Shown in pieces: positions 1 to 8,575 of a DNA stretch of 64,000 nt; position 1 is the stretch's first letter, and each line of letters opens with the position of its first letter. Below the pieces are notes generated by a model. The model ran no database searches, was not told the origin of the DNA, and saw only the letters and a program-made list of their open reading frames with translations. Origin of the DNA: Lewinellaceae bacterium (GTDB lineage Bacteria; Bacteroidota; Bacteroidia; Chitinophagales; Saprospiraceae); NCBI GenBank assembly GCA_020636045.1, contig JACJYP010000010.1, positions 62,001 to 126,000 of the forward strand, given 5' to 3'. A program made the position numbers and the translations under genes.

Positions 1-1970
1 ATCACGGACGCCGTTTCGGAACCTTTGTAGCGGAGGCTCAGCAAGCCGCGCGAACGGCCGAGTTGCAGACATAGTGCACTGATCCGGTCGCGCAGACTGG
101 CCCAGTGAAAATCCTTTACGACCCCGATCACCTCCAGTTCGACGAAGTCTTCCGCCTTGGGGGCGCCCTGAATATTCTTGTCTATCGTATACACTTTTTT
201 CCCGATCGGGTCGTCGTAGCCCATGATCCTGGCCGCTGTTTCATTGATGATCACGGCGCTGCTGTCCGTCACACGTGCCGGGTCGAAGGCACGCCCTTTC
301 ACGATCTCCATACCCAGGGTATTGAGATAGTCGTTGTCGACCCGCCAGCGCTGTAGCGAGATCGCATTTTCCGCATCCAGGGAGCGAATTTTGGAGAAAC
401 TCTGGTCGCTGCGATTGGATGGTACCGGCAGATAACCGGAAACCGTGGCGCTTGCTACCGCGGGGTGTTGCAATATTTTTTCCTTGAGCAAATAGACATT
501 GTCGCCCAGGGCATAGGCATCTTCCACGATGAGCACCTGGTTTTTGTCGAAACCCAGTTTTTTATTTTGAATATAACTCAACTGCCTGAAAACCATCACC
601 GTAGCGATGATCAGTACGACCGAGATTGCAAACTGGAACACCACCAGGACGTTGCGAAAACTGCCGCCTCTGGCAACCCCGGCCACCTCGCCTTTCAGCA
701 CACGGATCGATTCGAACGAAGAAAGGAAAAATGCCGGGTAACTACCGGCGAGCAGCCCAACCATGCCAACACCGGCCGCCAGCAAAGCCCAGAACACCGG
801 ACTGGCCCAGGGGATGGACAGGTCGCGGCCGGTGAGGTCGCGGTACCAGGGCATGGCAATGGCAGCAATCGCGACAGCCAGCAATACGGCAAAAGCGGCG
901 ATCAGGGTAGATTCGCTGAGGAACTGGCTGATCAGGGAACGGCGGTTGCCGCCGAGCGCCTTGCGCACACCTACCTCGCGGGCGCGGCCCGCCGAGCGTG
1001 CCGTAGCCAGGTTCATAAAATTGATGCAGGCGATCAGCAGGATAAAGGCGGCAATGGCGCTGAAAATGCGCACATATCCGATGCTTCCGTTCGGCGACAG
1101 TTCGGCCGTCAGGTCGGAATGCAGGTGGATATCCGTCAGGTTTTGAAGGTAGTAGTGCGCGTATTGCCCCGTTTTCTCCAGATCTTCCACGGAGGAACCG
1201 ATCAGGGCCTGCGCCGTTTCATTGACCTTGCGACGGGCGATCGTTTCAAATTTTTTGCTGAATGCCGCCAGGTCGGTGCCTTTTCTTAGCAGCAGATAGG
1301 TTTGGAAGTTGTTGTTCGATGCCCAGTAGGGCGGATCGTTTTTCACTTCGTCATCGCCGTTCAGCGATAGCAGCAGATCAGCCCTGAAATGTGAATTAAC
1401 AGGCATGTCTTCGTACACCGCCGTGACCTGCCAGCGGCCCTCGTTTTCGAGGATCAATGTACGCCCAAGCGCCAGTTGCGGCGATGAAAAATACCGCTCC
1501 GCGCGGCTGCGCGACAAGGCCAGGGTCTTGGGCCGGGTCAGGCAAGTACGCGCATCGCCTTCCAGCACTTTCAGGGGGAACACTTCAAAAAAGGTGCTGT
1601 CGGTGTTCAGCACGTGGTCCTCGCGGATGTTCTGTTGCGACTCGCCTTCCCGCTTTACAAGGTATGTGCCCCTGTCGCGAAAACGGCACCACGACTGCAA
1701 TTCCGGTAATTCCTTTTGCACATCGGGGCCCAGCACCGAGCTCACGACTGCCAGTTCGAAATGGTGGCCGCCAAAGTTGATGTCGGCCACAGGCCGTACG
1801 ATGCGTTCCGCCTGCGGATTCCAGTGGTCGTAGCTCGTCTCATGCGCTACGTACAGCATGATGAGCAGGCAGGCTGCCACGCCGAGCGACAGGCCGAAAA
1901 TATTGAGAAAAGAATACAGCGTGTTCTTTCGGATGTTCCGAAGGGCTATTTTCAAATAATTCTGGATCAT
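1..1970 (-). CDS. FtsX/MacB-type ABC transporter permease, C-terminus cut by window edge
   Basis: The minus-strand frame starting MIQNYLKIALRNIRK is open from 1970 to the window edge (about 656 codons) and ends in the second periplasmic domain, so the last ~150 residues lie outside. An N-terminal transmembrane segment follows the KIALRNIRK start. A MacB-like periplasmic domain, the 'IACINFMNLATARSAGRAREVGVRKALGG' type FtsX signature (read in parts near 1030-930) and three further membrane segments follow, then a second periplasmic domain. Family members couple ATP hydrolysis by a separate ATPase to movement of lipoproteins or envelope substrates across the inner membrane. It lies 50 bp downstream of a lipoprotein gene and is probably co-transcribed with it from a sigma-54 promoter near 2550. 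No ATPase gene is adjacent. The family call is firm; the substrate is unknown. Confidence 0.9.
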   Translation of the reverse strand, partial: MIQNYLKIALRNIRKNTLYSFLNIFGLSLGVAACLLIMLYVAHETSYDHWNPQAERIVRPVADINFGGHHFELAVVSSVLGPDVQKELPELQSWCRFRDRGTYLVKREGESQQNIREDHVLNTDSTFFEVFPLKVLEGDARTCLTRPKTLALSRSRAERYFSSPQLALGRTLILENEGRWQVTAVYEDMPVNSHFRADLLLSLNGDDEVKNDPPYWASNNNFQTYLLLRKGTDLAAFSKKFETIARRKVNETAQALIGSSVEDLEKTGQYAHYYLQNLTDIHLHSDLTAELSPNGSIGYVRIFSAIAAFILLIACINFMNLATARSAGRAREVGVRKALGGNRRSLISQFLSESTLIAAFAVLLAVAIAAIAMPWYRDLTGRDLSIPWASPVFWALLAAGVGMVGLLAGSYPAFFLSSFESIRVLKGEVAGVARGGSFRNVLVVFQFAISVVLIIATVMVFRQLSYIQNKKLGFDKNQVLIVEDAYALGDNVYLLKEKILQHPAVASATVSGYLPVPSNRSDQSFSKIRSLDAENAISLQRWRVDNDYLNTLGMEIVKGRAFDPARVTDSSAVIINETAARIMGYDDPIGKKVYTIDKNIQGAPKAEDFVELEVIGVVKDFHWASLRDRISALCLQLGRSRGLLSLRYKGSETASV

Positions 1971-2020
1971 CGCTTCGTCGGTTGTGTGTGATCGTTCTGC
2001 GGCCGGTTAACGGGAGCGCA

Positions 2021-2503
2021 TCAGGGTTGCATATCCTCCGCGCGTTCCATCAGGGTTGTCCGGTCGCCTTTGGAAGTATGGCGTATCAGGTACCATTGCC
2101 GGTCGTTGAGCCGGGTCCAGGTCATGGCGTCTTCTTTGTCGCCGACTGGATCGAAGCGGATGTCCTTTTCGCCGATCCAGGTGACGATCCATTCGCGCGA
2201 TACGCCGTAGTAGTAGCGCCCGTCGACCCAACTGAACACCAGCGATGTGACATTCCCCTTTCCGTTTTCGGAAATGACTTCCAGCATCTGGTCGTTGTGG
2301 AACAAAAAGGTCTGCCGGATCAGATTGCCGGACGCCTCTCCCTGCCAGGAACCGGCCAGCCAACGCAATTTCTGAATATCGGCGCTTGCATACGGCTTGT
2401 AATATTGATTCTCGGCACAGGGGTTTTCATCTGCAAACGGCGACTCCGTCTGACAGTTGGCGAGGGAAAAGGAGCATAACAACAGGAAGAAAATCGAGCG
2501 CAT
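2021..2503 (-). CDS. Small lipoprotein of lipocalin-like fold (DUF6265-like)
   Basis: I chose the start MRSIFFLLLCSFSLANC because it gives a lipoprotein signal peptide with lipobox L14-A15-N16-C17; a longer frame begins 12 codons upstream but would bury the signal. The mature ~144 residues contain 'LRWLAGSWQGEASG' and 'TWTRLNDRQWYLIRH', the pattern of small Bacteroidota proteins annotated as DUF6265 or heat-shock-like beta-barrels. The protein is predicted to be anchored in the envelope. It is the first gene after a sigma-54-type promoter and precedes an FtsX-type permease, a family that in other bacteria handles lipoproteins. A functional link is therefore plausible but not shown. No catalytic residues are recognisable. 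Confidence 0.8.
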   Translation of the reverse strand: MRSIFFLLLCSFSLANCQTESPFADENPCAENQYYKPYASADIQKLRWLAGSWQGEASGNLIRQTFLFHNDQMLEVISENGKGNVTSLVFSWVDGRYYYGVSREWIVTWIGEKDIRFDPVGDKEDAMTWTRLNDRQWYLIRHTSKGDRTTLMERAEDMQP

Positions 2504-2543
2504 GGTCGGATCTTTTTGTGTAACAAGGTTGTCGCTCAATATG

Positions 2544-2562
2544 AGGCAATTCCATTGCCAAG
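2544..2562 (-). promoter_or_regulatory. Sigma-54 promoter for the lipoprotein-permease operon
   Basis: Read on the minus strand, TTGGCAATGGAATTGCC gives GG (2559-2558), ten bases, then GC (2547-2546), matching the -24/-12 consensus TGGCAC-N5-TTGC. It lies about 40 bp before the start codon at 2503. Its -24 GG begins exactly 56 bp from the near edge of a pair of palindromic enhancer-like sites. Confidence 0.75.
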
Positions 2563-2614
2563 ATCACATTTTATTGATAGTCAATTCTTTATTAAATATT
2601 TTTTCAAATAAAAA

Positions 2615-2650
2615 TGCCCGAAAGCGGACGGAGATGTTCGCTTTCGGACA
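2615..2650. promoter_or_regulatory. Paired enhancer-like palindromes upstream of sigma-54 promoter
   Basis: Two 16-bp sites start 20 bp apart: TGCCCGAAAGCGGACG at 2615 and TGTTCGCTTTCGGACA at 2635. Both fit the window-wide palindrome TGTnCG-N4-CGnACA. Because they are inverted copies they also form a CCGAAAGCG/CGCTTTCGG hairpin followed on the minus strand by GCATTTTT, so the element may double as a terminator for the upstream permease gene that ends at 2761. Confidence 0.7.
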
Positions 2651-2760
2651 CTTGAGACAACTGTATAAATATCGTTCATTCCAGGCTGAATAGCCATTCC
2701 GGCAGTTCGCTACTGCAGATGATGCTCCGGGCATGAACGGAAAGGCCGCTTTCGCATATC

Positions 2761-5208
2761 TCAGTCGCTCCGCAAGGCGCGCACGGGGTTCGCCAGCGCG
2801 GCCTTGAAAGCCTGAAATCCGACCGTCAGCAGGCTGACCAGCAGTGCCGCCGCGCCCGCCAGGGCAAACATCCACCACTCCATGTCGATGCGGTAGGCAA
2901 AATCCTCCAGCCAGTGCTCCATGATCCACCAGGCGAGGGGCGAGGCAATCAATACCGCGAGCACGACCAGTTTCAGAAAATCGCGCGCCAGCAGGCCCGT
3001 CAGGCCCGTCACCGAGGCGCCCATGACCTTGCGAATGCCAATCTCTTTGGTGCGCTGCTCCGCGCTGAAGGTCGCCAGGCCCAGGAGCCCGAGACAGGAG
3101 ATCAGGATGGCGATCAGGGTAAAGGCGCTGATGATACCGGACAGCGTCTTTTCCGCGCGGTACATCTTGCCGATATCCTCGTCCAGAAAGGAATATTCGA
3201 AAGGGTTGTTGCCGGCCGTCTCTTTCCACAGCGCGGAAGCCTTGTTCAGAAAGGCGGTGTAATCCTTCGTATCTACGTCTGCCACCACATGCGCAAGCCG
3301 CCGCGGCAGGTCGGGCATCACCATGTATGGCAGCAGTTTGTTGCTGAGGTTCTGAAAATGAAAGTCCTGCATCACGCCGATCACCGTGAATTCGAAATTC
3401 ATTTCCATAAAATTCGAGCGCAGGACCGTTCCGGGCGCCTGCTCGAGCGGAATGCCCAATTGCCGTAGCGCCGTCTCGTTGAGCACCACCCTTGCCTCGA
3501 ATTCGCTGGCGGACGTATCGGCCATGGTATAAAAACGGCCGGCCAGCATATTGATCTTCAGGGTATTCAGATAATGCTCGTCCGTATTGGTGTACATCAG
3601 GTCGATGGACTTGCTCATATCGGCTCCATCGCGGTACACAGGCAGGTCGTTGTATGTCATCTGGCCCGGGCAGACCAGCATGGCCGATGCGGACCTGACT
3701 TCCGGGAAACGCATCAATTCATCGCGGAATGCTTCCACATGTTTCCTGCCTTCGGTCGTGCGGAAAGGGAATACGATCTTCTGGTTTTTTTCAAAACCGA
3801 GGTCCATTTCGAGCATATATTTCAACTGCGAATGCACGACGAGCGCCCCGATGATCAGGATGGCAGAAACGACGAACTGCCCCACTACGAGCCCTTTGCG
3901 CAGCCAGGCGCCTTTTTGGCCGCCTTTTATTGCGCTCAGTCCCCTGATCACACTGATCGGCTGGAAAGAAGACAGGAAAAAAGCGGGGTAACTGCCGGCG
4001 GCCAGACCGGTCAGCAACACCAGACCGGCGATCATCGCCCAGGTAGCGCCTGCATTCAAAAAATGCAGGGCGACGTCGGCGTGGGTGATGCTGTTGAGCC
4101 AGGGCAACAGCAGGCGGATCAGCGGAATGGCGAGCAGCACGGCCATCCCCGCCAGCAGCATGCTCTCGCTCAAAAACTGCCCGATGAGCGACCACCGGCC
4201 GGCGCCCACCGATTTGCGCACGCCGACCTCCTGCGCGCGTCGGGTGTAACGCGCAGTGCTCAGGTTCATAAAATTGATGCAGGCGACCAGTTGGATGAAC
4301 CCCGCAATGATCAGCAGGATATTTAGAAAGCGGTTGCTGGTGCCGGGTTCTATCTCCGCGACAAAGTTCGCATCCGTGTGAATGGCCTCCACCGGCTGCA
4401 AATGCAGCGTTTTTTTCATGCTCAGTTGTCTGAGTTGGTCGGCGCCGTGGCGCTCCAGAAATGCCGGCAACTTGGCTTCCAGCGCCCGAGGGTCGGCGCC
4501 CTGCCCGAGTTTCAGATAACTGTAAATAAAGTTGTTGCCCGCCCAGGAATCGCTGGTGCGCACGTATTCGCCGATCCCGCCCGCGTTCATCGACATGAAA
4601 AAGGCGGGCATCAGGTGGCTTTTCCCCAGTTCATCGTCGTACACCCCGGTGATCCGGAATTGCTCCTCGCCGGTATTGCCGCCGATCCGCACCGTTTTGT
4701 CGAGTACGTCGACGGTATTGAACAGTTTGAGCGCCAGTTTTTCGGAAAGCACGACCGAATATGGCATATCCAGGGCATGCTCGGGGTCGCCGGTGAGAAA
4801 GTGGTAGTCGAACAGGCGAAAAAAGGTGCTGTCGGCGTAGTATCCCTTTTTTTCGGGGATCACGCGGTCGCCGACGCGAAACAGGTTTTGCTCCACACCC
4901 GGCGGGCTGCAGATGCGCGCGGCGAGTTCCACTTCCGGAAAATCGGCCTGCATGGCCGGCGCGATGGGCGGCGAACTGGTGGCCATCGGTTTGATGTCGT
5001 TGCCGCCGGGCAGGTCGAGTTCGGTGGTGATGCGATACAGGCGCTCGCCGACGCGGTGATGCTTGTCGTAACTGCGCTGGTCCTGTACATAGAGCAGGAT
5101 ATACAGACAACAGGCCGTGCCGGTGGTCAGACCGAGCAGATTGATCGCAGAAAAGATCTTGTGGCGGCGCAGGTTGCGCCAGGCAACTTTGATGTGGGTA
5201 TAGATCAT
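2761..5208 (-). CDS. FtsX/MacB-type ABC transporter permease
   Basis: The 815-residue protein has the full double layout: N-terminal TM (residues ~21-41), MacB-like periplasmic domain, FtsX core with 'ACINFMNLSTARYTRRAQEVGVRKSVGAG' at ~300-330, a linker TM near 435, a second periplasmic domain (~460-680), and a C-terminal FtsX core containing 'RTKEIGIRKVMGASV', ending ANPVRALRSD. This is the length normal for the Bacteroidota family. It is predicted to span the inner membrane about eight times and to need a separate ATPase; the only ATPases seen are at 52-53.6 kb. It lies 45 bp downstream of the 99-residue gene and probably shares its sigma-54 promoter. It is one of seven paralogues in the window. 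Confidence 0.93.
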   Translation of the reverse strand: MIYTHIKVAWRNLRRHKIFSAINLLGLTTGTACCLYILLYVQDQRSYDKHHRVGERLYRITTELDLPGGNDIKPMATSSPPIAPAMQADFPEVELAARICSPPGVEQNLFRVGDRVIPEKKGYYADSTFFRLFDYHFLTGDPEHALDMPYSVVLSEKLALKLFNTVDVLDKTVRIGGNTGEEQFRITGVYDDELGKSHLMPAFFMSMNAGGIGEYVRTSDSWAGNNFIYSYLKLGQGADPRALEAKLPAFLERHGADQLRQLSMKKTLHLQPVEAIHTDANFVAEIEPGTSNRFLNILLIIAGFIQLVACINFMNLSTARYTRRAQEVGVRKSVGAGRWSLIGQFLSESMLLAGMAVLLAIPLIRLLLPWLNSITHADVALHFLNAGATWAMIAGLVLLTGLAAGSYPAFFLSSFQPISVIRGLSAIKGGQKGAWLRKGLVVGQFVVSAILIIGALVVHSQLKYMLEMDLGFEKNQKIVFPFRTTEGRKHVEAFRDELMRFPEVRSASAMLVCPGQMTYNDLPVYRDGADMSKSIDLMYTNTDEHYLNTLKINMLAGRFYTMADTSASEFEARVVLNETALRQLGIPLEQAPGTVLRSNFMEMNFEFTVIGVMQDFHFQNLSNKLLPYMVMPDLPRRLAHVVADVDTKDYTAFLNKASALWKETAGNNPFEYSFLDEDIGKMYRAEKTLSGIISAFTLIAILISCLGLLGLATFSAEQRTKEIGIRKVMGASVTGLTGLLARDFLKLVVLAVLIASPLAWWIMEHWLEDFAYRIDMEWWMFALAGAAALLVSLLTVGFQAFKAALANPVRALRSD

Positions 5209-5253
5209 GGTTGCGGGTGTGGGCTGGTTAGGAAGATGGGCGTTTGTGTCCGG

Positions 5254-5553
5254 TTATACCGGTTCGCCCAGCATCATTTTCCGCTGGATCGCCAGTTCCC
5301 CTTTTTTCACAAACGTGATGGGCACAAAATCGTCGGTCGGCGTGCCGATGTAGTACAGCGTCCAGTCCTGATCGTAATTGGACAACATCTGCCGGATGCA
5401 CTCCGCACGATCGATGACAGGAATTCCGCATTCTTCCCAGTAGAAAAGTTCTACGCGATAATGCAGTTGCTGTTTCTGGCCGTTGATCGTCACTTCGATC
5501 TCGATATCCTGTTTGCCGGGAAGCGGCGGAATGGGTACTGCGATGTAAGCCAT
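5254..5553 (-). CDS. Conserved-type small protein of unknown function (99 aa)
   Basis: The product begins MAYIAVPIPPLPGKQDIEIEV and appears cytoplasmic, since no signal peptide or membrane segment is visible. It is acidic to neutral, with alternating beta-like stretches (IEIEVTINGQKQQLHYRVELFYW) and two cysteines. I do not recognise a family. The gene is supported by its position: it directly follows a sigma-54 core promoter at 5582-5598 with paired enhancers behind it, and precedes an FtsX-type permease by 45 bp. The neighbouring operon (2503 to beyond 1) has the same small-protein-then-permease order, although the two small proteins are unrelated. A regulatory or accessory role for the permease is inference only. 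Confidence 0.75.
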   Translation of the reverse strand: MAYIAVPIPPLPGKQDIEIEVTINGQKQQLHYRVELFYWEECGIPVIDRAECIRQMLSNYDQDWTLYYIGTPTDDFVPITFVKKGELAIQRKMMLGEPV

Positions 5554-5581
5554 AGGAGAAAGTTTTTGCCGGCAATATCTA

Positions 5582-5598
5582 CCGCAGTTCGCGTGCCA
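5582..5598 (-). promoter_or_regulatory. Sigma-54 promoter for the 99-aa gene and permease
   Basis: On the minus strand the sequence TGGCACGCGAACTGCGG matches the -24/-12 consensus closely: GG at 5597-5596, ten bases, GC at 5585-5584. It lies about 30 bp before the start at 5553. The -24 GG begins exactly 56 bp from the nearer enhancer-like palindrome at 5653. Confidence 0.8.
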
Positions 5599-5652
5599 TT
5601 TTTATAAACCACTGTTTTTCATTGTTTTAAAATAATATTTCAGGATTTGACA

Positions 5653-5688
5653 AGTACGATTCTGAACATTGTTGTACGAAACTGGACA
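5653..5688. promoter_or_regulatory. Paired enhancer-like palindromes
   Basis: The sites AGTACGATTCTGAACA (5653) and TGTACGAAACTGGACA (5673) start 20 bp apart and fit TGTnCG-N4-CGnACA with one or two mismatches each. A weaker third match, TGTCCGCGCATACACC, begins at 5713, a further 40 bp out. The layout is that expected for an NtrC-family activator bound upstream of a sigma-54 promoter. Confidence 0.7.
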
Positions 5689-5842
5689 CCGCTTTTTTAC
5701 CGTGTTATCAGATGTCCGCGCATACACCCGATACGAAAGTTGCGTTACACAATGGCCCTGCAGGACATCTTTCATGCCTTTATTTCCCTGCCGCCAGCGT
5801 GTAATTGCCTATTTTTCCGGCACAATTGACCGATCCTTACCG

Positions 5843-7117
5843 ATGCTCATCCGTTCTCTCCCGATCCTTTTATTCACCGCAGGGCTAAGCGGCATGCTCA
5901 AGGGCCAGCCGGCCACAGATGCAGGCGATCGGCTGGAAACCGCATTTTCCCTCGCCCAGCGATTCCTGACAACCCATCCCGACTCCGCCGCCATCTATGC
6001 GGCCTCGGCGGTACAACTCGCAAGGGAGGCAGGCAATGCGCGCCGCGGTGCCGACGCAGCCCTGCTGGCGGGCGATATCGCTGCACGCGCCGGCCGCGCG
6101 AAGGAAGCCCTGGCGTACTACGGGAAAGCCTGGGAGTCGGCCGGATCGATCACCTACACGGATGCGATGTCGCGGGCCGTGGATCAACTCGTGAGCATCA
6201 ACGCCGCACAGGGTGATTTTAAAGCGGCTTATGAATGGAGTCTCGAGCAAGAGCAACTGGCGAAGGATATCCGGCGGCGCATTGAAGAAGAGCAAAACAC
6301 CCGCCAACAGGCGGCTTTGGAGGCGCTGGAAGCACAAAAAAGCCGGGAGCAGCGCATCTTGCTCTGGGCGCTGGCAGCCCTGCTGGGCGTGATGATGATC
6401 TTTTATTACAACCGGCAACGCGCCAACCGGCGCACGCGGGGCGAACTCGCCGAGAAAAATGCCATGATCGAGGAAAAACGACGCAGGAGCGAGCAGTTGT
6501 TGCTCAACATCCTGCCGAGCGCCGTGGCGGCCGAACTCACCGTGCGCAACAAGGTGGCCGCGCGGCGTTACGATAATGCAACGGTGATGTTCATCGACTT
6601 CGTCGGTTTCACCTCGGTGGCCGAGCGATTCGAGCCGGAAGTGCTGATCGCCGAACTCGACTACTGTTTTTCCCGCTTCGACGAGATGATCGGCCGCAAC
6701 CGCATCGAAAAGATCAAAACCGTGGGCGACGCCTATATCTGCGCCAGCGGACTGAGCGACCGCAACGAACGCCCCGACGACATGATACTTCTGGCGCTGC
6801 GGATACAGGATTTTCTGCGGCAGCACAAAGCCGATGGTGAGCATTCCGAGCGCCCAAGGTTCGATGCCCGCATCGGCATACACTTCGGGCCGGTGGTGGC
6901 AGGAGTGGTAGGCACCAAAAAATTCGCCTACGACATCTGGGGCGACACCGTGAACACGGCCGCCCGTATGGAAGAAGCCTGTGAGCCCGGCATGGTAAAT
7001 GTCAGCGGCGCCGTACACGAGGCGGCAAAAGGGGCGTTCAACTGGCAGTACCGGGGGAAGATCGCCACGAAAAACAAAACCGAACTGGATATGTATTTTG
7101 TATCGGAAAAAACCTGA
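5843..7117 (+). CDS. Membrane class III adenylate cyclase with exported helical sensor region
   Basis: I chose the start MLIRSLPILLFTAGLSG because it creates a signal-type hydrophobic segment; upstream in-frame ATGs give unstructured sequence. Residues ~25-145 are alpha-helical and TPR-like, ~140-170 coiled coil, ~172-189 a transmembrane helix, ~200-230 a second coiled coil ending LLLNILPSAVAAEL, and 245-420 a class III cyclase domain. Metal aspartates are D252 (FIDFVGFT) and D296 (KTVGDAY). The base-selecting residues are K292 and D364 (AYDIWGDTVNTAARME), the adenylate rather than guanylate pair; N371 and R375 are present. The enzyme should make cAMP in the cytoplasm in response to something sensed outside or at the membrane. 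It is divergent from the 99-aa/permease operon. Confidence 0.9.
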   Translation: MLIRSLPILLFTAGLSGMLKGQPATDAGDRLETAFSLAQRFLTTHPDSAAIYAASAVQLAREAGNARRGADAALLAGDIAARAGRAKEALAYYGKAWESAGSITYTDAMSRAVDQLVSINAAQGDFKAAYEWSLEQEQLAKDIRRRIEEEQNTRQQAALEALEAQKSREQRILLWALAALLGVMMIFYYNRQRANRRTRGELAEKNAMIEEKRRRSEQLLLNILPSAVAAELTVRNKVAARRYDNATVMFIDFVGFTSVAERFEPEVLIAELDYCFSRFDEMIGRNRIEKIKTVGDAYICASGLSDRNERPDDMILLALRIQDFLRQHKADGEHSERPRFDARIGIHFGPVVAGVVGTKKFAYDIWGDTVNTAARMEEACEPGMVNVSGAVHEAAKGAFNWQYRGKIATKNKTELDMYFVSEKT

Positions 7118-7135
7118 GCGCAACGCTCCGTTTTT

Positions 7136-7277
7136 AACAGGGTCGATTGGTTCAGTCAACAGTTGGCAGAGGCAGTTAACAGTAATAACGGAATTTGAAC
7201 CAACAGGAAATGGAGATCATTTTTGCGAAGTAATTTGCAGCAATATTAACCCTGCCACTGCCTACTGCTACTGCTAA
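7136..7277 (+). repeat. Dispersed MITE-like repeat, copy 1
   Basis: The stretch starts GGGTCGATTGGTTCAGTCAA, continues through CAGTTGGCAGAGGCAGTTAA, a GGAATTTG block and an ATTTTTGCG block, and ends in CTGCCACTGCCTACTGCTAC. The same order of blocks appears at 34431-34615 (same strand) and 22078-22200 (opposite strand). The GCAGTTGGCAGT-like start and ACTGCCAACTGC-like end are imperfect inverted repeats. No coding function is seen. Confidence 0.6.
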
Positions 7278-7320
7278 CCTTTATAATTTTCTTTACTTTT
7301 GACCGCACAACACCCATGCC

Positions 7321-8526
7321 ATGAAAACCATTTTCCCGCTGACTTTGATCGCCATTCTGCTTGGACTCGCGCCCCTGCGCGCGCAGGAACTGCTCGGGAT
7401 CGACATATCACAACGCTGCATCTACACGGGCGAGGCAATGGACGAGGAATTGTACCGCTTTCCCAGGGATGAGCGGGTGGACAAGTGGATCAGGGACATC
7501 GCGGAAGCCTCGGGCGCACCTCTTGATTTCGAAGTCGTGCAGACCAACGTGGAAAACATCAGCGCCGTGCTCGACGGAGAAAAACGCTACCTGCTGTACA
7601 GCCTCGATTTTATCGAAAAAAGCAACGAGATGCTCGCCGTGGCAGCCCTGGCGCATGAGATCGGCCACCATGCCTGCGGACATACCTTCGACGAAACGCG
7701 CCGCACTGCGGAAGAGCTGGAGGCGGAGCAGTTTGCCGGGTACGTGTTGTCGAAGATAGGATACGACAAGCAGAGAATGGATATGCTGATCAAACTGGCG
7801 CCCTCCGCGTACGACATTCCGCGGCAGGAACGAAGAACCGCACTGCTGGAAGGATTTGACAAAGCCGAACGGGCGCTAAAGATCGCCTCCTTGCCCTTCG
7901 ACAATGACCCAGCATTGCAGGCGCTGACCCTGCCGGGTTTTCCCTGGCCGCCGCCCTCCTGCCATACCCGCTTTGAATTGCCTGAAAAAACCGGCGCCGC
8001 ATTCAAGACACTGGGCGATGCCGATGTCCGCCTGCGCCGCGCGCTCGATGCAAAAGGATACAGCCAGCGCAGTTATTTTTCAGTGCCCGACGGCTTCGCT
8101 CTGGTCACGCAACTGGAACAATACAACGGCGAGGACGGCGCAGTGCGGAACGACCGCACGCGCTGGCTCGACTACCCCAAAAAAGAGAATTTCGACGGGG
8201 TCATGGACTACCTGAAATCGCTCGTGATGCCGCAGAAAGGTTACTTCCGCCTGTTTGTATTTGTGGTGACCGACCGGGGCTTCGGCGGCAGCGCGCAGCG
8301 GGTGTCGAAAGCAGAAGCGACGGCCTGGCTCAGCCAGGGGTTCAACAAACTGCCGGCCAGCCTGGCTGCCGCAAACTGGTCGACCGGCTACGGCATCACG
8401 GCCCTGGTGTACGAGTTCGAAGTACCTGAAAGCAACCGCAAGCCGAAACAACAATGCCCGACGCCGCACATCGACGCGCAGACGCACCTGAAAAAGTCGG
8501 GCATCGCCGCCGGGCTGGGGTTGTAG
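7321..8526 (+). CDS. Secreted HEXXH zinc metallopeptidase (M48-like)
   Basis: A signal peptide (MKTIFPLTLIAILLGLAPLRAQ) precedes the mature protein. Residues ~40-160 form an M48-like domain: H112-E113-I-G-H116 supplies two zinc ligands and the catalytic glutamate, and ELEAEQFAG (E132 region) the third ligand. The canonical ExEAD is here ExEAE. The following ~230 residues match no domain I recognise; they contain FDGVMDYLKSLVMPQKGYFRLFVFVVTDRGFGG and end in a basic tail. The location is probably periplasmic or outer surface, with a role in protein quality control or processing. It is followed by a membrane protein and then a second HEIGHH peptidase (9383-11443) with the motif at the same residue number, so the two are probably related by duplication. 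Confidence 0.85.
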   Translation: MKTIFPLTLIAILLGLAPLRAQELLGIDISQRCIYTGEAMDEELYRFPRDERVDKWIRDIAEASGAPLDFEVVQTNVENISAVLDGEKRYLLYSLDFIEKSNEMLAVAALAHEIGHHACGHTFDETRRTAEELEAEQFAGYVLSKIGYDKQRMDMLIKLAPSAYDIPRQERRTALLEGFDKAERALKIASLPFDNDPALQALTLPGFPWPPPSCHTRFELPEKTGAAFKTLGDADVRLRRALDAKGYSQRSYFSVPDGFALVTQLEQYNGEDGAVRNDRTRWLDYPKKENFDGVMDYLKSLVMPQKGYFRLFVFVVTDRGFGGSAQRVSKAEATAWLSQGFNKLPASLAAANWSTGYGITALVYEFEVPESNRKPKQQCPTPHIDAQTHLKKSGIAAGLGL

Positions 8527-8575
8527 CGTCCGTAGAACCACATTTTTCATTCATCTGCCATATCTGTTTGATCGT

